Source: Dyadobacter fermentans DSM 18053 (lineage in GTDB: Bacteria > Bacteroidota > Bacteroidia > Cytophagales > Spirosomataceae). From it: DNA of 64,000 nucleotides. The DNA lies in NCBI RefSeq assembly GCF_000023125.1, contig NC_013037.1:2418001-2482000 (forward strand). The letters run 5' to 3'. Both the position numbers and the translations under genes were made by a program. Position 1 is the stretch's first letter, and every line of letters starts with the position of its first letter. This document shows, in pieces, positions 60,323 through 64,000 of this stretch. The notes beneath the pieces were generated by a model, which worked only from the letters and a program-made list of their open reading frames with translations, searched no databases and was not told where the DNA came from.

Positions 60323-60838
60323 ATGAACGACCAAGTTGTGCTGGTAACGGAAAACGACGAGGCCATTGGCCTGATGCCCAAGCTCGAAGCCCACGAGAAA
60401 GGGGTGCTTCACCGTGCATTTTCGGTATTTATTTTTAATTCAAACAGCGAAATGCTGCTGCAACGCCGGGCATTCGGCAAATACCATTCGGAAGGCCTTT
60501 GGTCCAACACCTGTTGCAGCCACCCGCTCCCGGGCGAGGCCGTGCACGATGGTGCCGTACGCCGCCTGCGCGAGGAAATGGGCATTCACGCCGACCTCGA
60601 ATTCCTTTACACCTTCCAATACCGCGCCGACCTGGAAAACGGCCTGACGGAGAACGAGCTGGACCACGTTTTTTACGGTGTTTCGGACGCCGTCCCGGCC
60701 ATCGACCCGGCAGAAGCCAGCGAATACAAATACCTGACGATGGACGAAATACAGGCCGACATCGCGCAAAACCCGCATAGCTACACCGAATGGTTCAAGA
60801 TATGCATGCCGGTGATCGCCCGCAGGATGAAAGTCTGA
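60323..60838 (+). CDS. idi: Isopentenyl-diphosphate delta-isomerase, type 1
   Basis: Isomerises IPP to DMAPP and so supplies prenyl precursors. The 171-residue Nudix-fold enzyme has the catalytic Cys in WSNTCCSHPLPGE, the Nudix box region (AVRRLREEMGIHA) and the active-site Glu in LTENELDHVF. It is 60 bp after crtB and 24 bp before crtZ. Confidence 0.93.
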   Translation: MNDQVVLVTENDEAIGLMPKLEAHEKGVLHRAFSVFIFNSNSEMLLQRRAFGKYHSEGLWSNTCCSHPLPGEAVHDGAVRRLREEMGIHADLEFLYTFQYRADLENGLTENELDHVFYGVSDAVPAIDPAEASEYKYLTMDEIQADIAQNPHSYTEWFKICMPVIARRMKV

Positions 60839-60862
60839 CTTTTAAACCAACCCCAAAACCGC

Positions 60863-61339
60863 ATGATGCCGCATTGGACACTCAACGTACTGATTACCCT
60901 GGCCGCGTTCGTTGCCATGGAATGTGTGGCATGGCTGGCCCATAAGTATCTGATGCACGGCTTCCTGTGGTTCTTGCACCACGACCATCACCAGCGCGAC
61001 GACGGCGATTTTTTCGAGAAGAACGATTACTTTTTCGTCATCTTCGCCACGCCCGGCATTGCGTTTCTCTGGCTGGGGTTGAATGCGGGGTTCAATTACC
61101 TTTTCTGGATCGGGTTGGGCATTACGATTTACGGCTTCGCGTATTTTCTCGTCCACGATATTTTCATCCACCAGCGCTTCAAAAGGTTCCGCAACACTGA
61201 GTCCGTTTACCTGAAAGCCATTCGCAGGGCGCATAAAATGCACCACAAGCACTTAGGCAAGCACGGTGGCGAATGCTTCGGAATGTTGTGGGTCCCGCTC
61301 AAATATTTTCGTGAAGCCCAAAAAGCGACCGCCAAATGA
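60863..61339 (+). CDS. crtZ: Beta-carotene hydroxylase
   Basis: Hydroxylates the beta-ionone rings of beta-carotene towards zeaxanthin. The 158-residue integral membrane di-iron protein has the four His boxes: HKYLMH, HHDHH, HDIFIHQRF and HKMHHKH. A second ATG follows the first (MM). It overlaps crtY by 4 bp (ATGA). Confidence 0.93.
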   Translation: MMPHWTLNVLITLAAFVAMECVAWLAHKYLMHGFLWFLHHDHHQRDDGDFFEKNDYFFVIFATPGIAFLWLGLNAGFNYLFWIGLGITIYGFAYFLVHDIFIHQRFKRFRNTESVYLKAIRRAHKMHHKHLGKHGGECFGMLWVPLKYFREAQKATAK

Positions 61340-62073
61340 ACTCCCTTTATCTGCTGGTGGACCTGGGCGCGATTTCGGTGCCGCTACTGGCCTCGTTTCA
61401 TCCGAAAATCCGGCTCGACCGGCATTGGAAAGCATTATGGCCGGCGATCGTGCTGGCCGCCGTGCCGTTCATTATATGGGACAGCTATTTTACTAAAATC
61501 GGCGTATGGGGCTTCACGCCGCAGTACCTCATGGGCGTAAGCCTTTTCGGCCTGCCGATTGAGGAAATCCTGTTTTTCATTTGTATTCCGTATGCCTGCA
61601 TGTTCACGTACTTCTGTTTCCGGCTGTGGAAAGGCCCGGAGCTGCGTGTGCGGGCGGAGCAGACGGTGACGTGGATTTTCCTCGGCCTCTGCATTGTATT
61701 GGGTTTGCTCGGAGCGGGCCGCTACTACACGTCGTCGACTATGATGTGGCTGGCGCTCTTCCTGATTTACCTGAAATGGCAGGCAAAACCGCGCTGGCTG
61801 GGCTTGTTCTATTACTCGCACCAGTTTTTGCTCATTCCTTTCTTCATTGTGAATGGCATTCTCACCGGCACCGGGCTCGATAAGCCGATCGTGTGGTACA
61901 ACAATGCCGAAAACCTGGGCGTGCGCATTTTCACGATTCCGATCGAGGATGTTTTCTACGGCATGTTGCTGCTGCTGCTGAATGCGCTGCTGTTTGAGTA
62001 TTTTCTCCAAAAATCCGAAAAAGCGCAACTTCCCTCAGAACGTATGCCCATGCGTGAGGGAAACCAGCTGTGA
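61336..62073 (+). CDS. crtY: Lycopene cyclase, two-domain CrtYcd-type
   Basis: Cyclises lycopene ends to beta rings. The 245-residue membrane protein has two homologous halves, each with a PxE(E/D) motif: FGLPIEEILFF in the first and FTIPIEDVFYG in the second; this is the fused form of the actinobacterial CrtYc-CrtYd cyclase. Its last 39 bp overlap the 3' end of the convergent flavoprotein gene. Confidence 0.92.
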   Translation: MNSLYLLVDLGAISVPLLASFHPKIRLDRHWKALWPAIVLAAVPFIIWDSYFTKIGVWGFTPQYLMGVSLFGLPIEEILFFICIPYACMFTYFCFRLWKGPELRVRAEQTVTWIFLGLCIVLGLLGAGRYYTSSTMMWLALFLIYLKWQAKPRWLGLFYYSHQFLLIPFFIVNGILTGTGLDKPIVWYNNAENLGVRIFTIPIEDVFYGMLLLLLNALLFEYFLQKSEKAQLPSERMPMREGNQL

Positions 62074-63174
62074 CGTGAGCCAGGGTGTTTTGTCAAGCAA
62101 TTTCAATGCGAAATCCGTAGTGCGGCTTTTCCCAAACAGCTTTTGAAGATGATATCCTGCTCGCACCCGCGTTCCGAATGCGGCATTCCACGCGCTGTGG
62201 TAATGCTCTGATGCCTTATCGTGCGTTTGCTTTCCGTCAAAAAACAGGTACAACTGCTCTGCCAACAATTTGGAAGCGCGCATGCCCATGCTCATCCCAT
62301 TGCCGCAAAGCGGGGTGATGGAGCCGGCCGCGTCGCCGAGCAAAAATATGCCGTTTGAATGCGTTTGCTTTTTGCTGAACTGGACATTGCTGATCACGAG
62401 CGGCTGTGCGTTCACAAACTCGGAATGCGTGAAATAGTGCTTCAAAAAGGGGCTTTTAAATAAAACAGCCTCTTCCATTTGCTTCACGTCCTTGCCATTC
62501 GCGATGAGATTGCGAGCGGTGGTGAGATAGCACAGGCAGTACCAATCCTGGTCGACCTTCGAAATGCCGCAGTAGCCGCCGGTAAAGTTGTGGAGCTCGA
62601 TGCGATCCGTAGGAAAATCGGTTTTGATGTGGTATTTAACGCCGATATAATTCTGACTATCAATCTTTAATGCATCATTTTCATGCAGCCGGATGAATTG
62701 CGGCCCGTACTTGCCGTAACTTCCGCAAACGACCTGAGCTTGAAAATCTCCGGCGGAGGTCCGGACCTGGAAACCATCGTCCGCATTACCCTGAACGTCA
62801 ATCACCCGGCATTCCTGCATCACGCTTACGCCTTTGCGGACGGCAAGTTCAAAAAGTGCGTGATCGAGCGTGAAGCGGCTGATGCCGAATCCGCCCATTC
62901 CAAGCCGGTGGTTAAGCACAAATCCCCGTTCGGAACTGATGCCCAGCCGGCTGATTTTCGGCAGCTCCATTTCAGCAAGGGGCAATCCCAGACTTTCCAA
63001 AAACGGCCAGCTCTCCATTGAAATATACTCCCCGCAAACCTTGTGAAACGGAAAGCGGTTCTTTTCAAACAACACCACCGAAATGCCGCGATCGGCCAGC
63101 TGGATCGCCAGGCACAATCCCGCCAGCCCGCCGCCGACGATCGCACATTCGAAATGTTCAGCCCGCGTTTCCAT
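62035..63174 (-). CDS. FAD-dependent oxidoreductase, geranylgeranyl reductase/hydroxylase type
   Basis: A 379-residue flavoprotein: FAD motif AIVGGGLAGLCLAIQL, FPFHKVCGEYIS (GGR-family pattern) and the C-terminal FLLGDAAGSITPLCGNGMSM. The family includes geranylgeranyl reductases and aromatic hydroxylases. In the Streptomyces srsABC operon, a flavoprotein hydroxylase, methyltransferase and type III PKS form the same trio, so ring hydroxylation of a polyketide phenol is plausible. It overlaps the methyltransferase gene by 17 bp and crtY by 39 bp. Confidence 0.82.
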   Translation of the reverse strand: METRAEHFECAIVGGGLAGLCLAIQLADRGISVVLFEKNRFPFHKVCGEYISMESWPFLESLGLPLAEMELPKISRLGISSERGFVLNHRLGMGGFGISRFTLDHALFELAVRKGVSVMQECRVIDVQGNADDGFQVRTSAGDFQAQVVCGSYGKYGPQFIRLHENDALKIDSQNYIGVKYHIKTDFPTDRIELHNFTGGYCGISKVDQDWYCLCYLTTARNLIANGKDVKQMEEAVLFKSPFLKHYFTHSEFVNAQPLVISNVQFSKKQTHSNGIFLLGDAAGSITPLCGNGMSMGMRASKLLAEQLYLFFDGKQTHDKASEHYHSAWNAAFGTRVRAGYHLQKLFGKSRTTDFALKLLDKTPWLTSQLVSLTHGHTF

Positions 63175-63853
63175 ACACGATCACTTCATGCCTGAATGCC
63201 CATCGGTTACGTACCGAAAACCGTTCTGCTCCGGCGCTTTTGAGTATTTGCAGCCATTCTTTCTTTTTAAAACCTCTCAAAACGGACAATGGCGCATCGT
63301 TTTTGACAAGGTAGGAACTGGAAAACAGCCGCGTCAGAAATTTGATCGAATAATGCGCCAATGCATTCCTTTCCAAATCGTTGATCACGAGAATAGCGCG
63401 GTTTTTAATGGTAAAACGGACGAGCTCTATCAATTCACTATCCGAAAGATGGTGGCAGAAAAGGCACGCGTGGATTACATCGACCTGCTGTACATGCAGG
63501 TAGGTGTTGCGGTAATCGTCGCAAATGAGTGCGACTTCACTGTTCTTTAGATTTTCCTCGGCGTAGGCAATGCAATCGGGTTTGAGGTCCACGCCGTACA
63601 GATCGAGCGCGAAGCCCGCCTTCCTGTTCCACGCAGCAATGCGTTTGAGCGTATCACCGCCGCCGCAGCCAATATCGACCAGCGTAAACCGCCTGCCTTT
63701 TTGCAGCACGCGTTTCAATGCATTGAATGAAACGGCATATCCACCGAGCCAATGGTTGATGAAATCCAGCTCGCGGAGATTTTGAAAAAGATCCGCCGCC
63801 GGAATGTCGTCCGCATCGAGCAGCTCCTTTTGCCCGCTCCTATGCCCGAACAT
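63158..63853 (-). CDS. SAM-dependent methyltransferase of a type III PKS operon
   Basis: A 231-residue class I methyltransferase with SAM motif LVDIGCGGGDTLKRIA and following acidic residue in LYGVDLKPD. The ATG at 63853 overlaps the type III PKS stop (63840-63842) by 14 bp; an earlier in-frame start at 63904 lies within the PKS gene and was rejected. By analogy with SrsB it would O-methylate an alkylresorcinol or related product. Confidence 0.83.
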   Translation of the reverse strand: MFGHRSGQKELLDADDIPAADLFQNLRELDFINHWLGGYAVSFNALKRVLQKGRRFTLVDIGCGGGDTLKRIAAWNRKAGFALDLYGVDLKPDCIAYAEENLKNSEVALICDDYRNTYLHVQQVDVIHACLFCHHLSDSELIELVRFTIKNRAILVINDLERNALAHYSIKFLTRLFSSSYLVKNDAPLSVLRGFKKKEWLQILKSAGAERFSVRNRWAFRHEVIVYGNAG

Positions 63854-64000
63854 ACCGTAATTGCATGGTTTCGATGCTGAGCCCCGGGCCAAATGCGGCC
63901 GCAAAGATGCGGTCGTTCAGGTGCTCTGGCTTCGTTTTTTCCAGGACATTTTTCAGGACAAACAGCACGGTTGGCGAGGACATATTTCCAAAATTCCGCA
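63840..64000 (-). CDS. Type III polyketide synthase, C-terminal fragment
   Basis: Only the last 53 codons are in the window. They contain RNFGNMSSPTVLFVLKN, the chalcone/stilbene synthase-family Asn motif (catalytic Asn in GNMSS), and AFGPGLSIETMQL, the conserved C-terminal FGPGL loop. The Cys-His residues are upstream of the window edge. It should make a pyrone or alkylresorcinol from a fatty acyl starter. It ends with TAG at 63840-63842 and overlaps the methyltransferase gene, so it leads this operon. Confidence 0.9.
   Translation of the reverse strand, partial: RNFGNMSSPTVLFVLKNVLEKTKPEHLNDRIFAAAFGPGLSIETMQLRYVRA

Overview
The window reads as chromosomal DNA of an aerobic, pigmented Bacteroidota bacterium, most likely order Cytophagales and possibly Dyadobacter or a relative (inference from content; no 16S rRNA gene is present). 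Supporting signs are two proteins with C-terminal type IX secretion sorting domains, a flexirubin/aryl-polyene pigment cluster, a compact carotenoid operon with a two-domain lycopene cyclase, a Bacteroidota-type membrane pyrophosphatase, and promoters of the TTTG/TAnnTTTG type (eight exact TAnnTTTG boxes lie just upstream of genes) instead of -35/-10 boxes.

Layout. 0-8 kb: the start of a cytochrome-domain lipoprotein gene, a DUF885 peptidase-like lipoprotein, a ribokinase/nucleoside hydrolase pair, a Bcr/CflA-type exporter and a membrane pyrophosphatase. 8-29 kb: a flexirubin/aryl-polyene cluster. Its left arm (minus strand) has a tyrosine ammonia-lyase-like enzyme for the aryl starter, three Cys-containing ketosynthases, a Cys-less ketosynthase-like partner and a half-length ketosynthase-like protein, two ACPs, a ketoreductase, two hotdog dehydratases, a thioesterase, a lipid A-type acyltransferase, a LolA-like carrier, a deacetylase and a glycosyltransferase. 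Its right arm (plus strand) has a giant exporter-acyltransferase-methyltransferase fusion, a CrtI-like oxidoreductase and a halogenase-like flavoprotein, closed by a second Cys-less ketosynthase-like gene. 29-42 kb: housekeeping genes (glpD, LysM/BON protein, rplI-rpsR-rpsF, yggS, a GT9 glycosyltransferase, rodA and PBP2, an RqcH-like NFACT protein) plus a PIN-type toxin-antitoxin pair. 42.5-47.4 kb: a TetR-TolC-HlyD-MFS efflux operon with a visible operator. 47.6-55.7 kb: two T9SS cargo proteins flanking ruvC, a flippase-like membrane protein and a glycosyltransferase. 56-62 kb: an XRE-S24 regulator divergent from a CarH-like regulator that heads the carotenoid operon crtI-crtB-idi-crtZ-crtY. 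62-64 kb: a convergent operon of a type III polyketide synthase (cut by the window end), a methyltransferase and a flavoprotein.

How they work together. Two pigment systems sit about 28 kb apart. The first should build an aryl polyene from tyrosine-derived 4-coumarate, attach it to a lipid or sugar-lipid and export it to the outer membrane. The second converts isopentenyl diphosphate-derived phytoene through lycopene and beta-carotene to hydroxylated carotenoid, probably under B12/light control by the CarH-like protein. The type III PKS group resembles in gene content the Streptomyces srsABC phenolic-lipid operon. The pigment cluster has no recognisable acyl-ACP ligase and no dialkylresorcinol (darA/darB) genes, so either these lie elsewhere or the product differs from classic flexirubin.

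Non-coding structure includes a 14-copy heptamer array, a composite repeat bounded by a perfect 36-bp inverted repeat, related repeats near 45.3 kb, several hairpin terminators, and a promoter that coincides with an upstream terminator. No tRNA, rRNA, insertion sequence, CRISPR array or prophage was seen.
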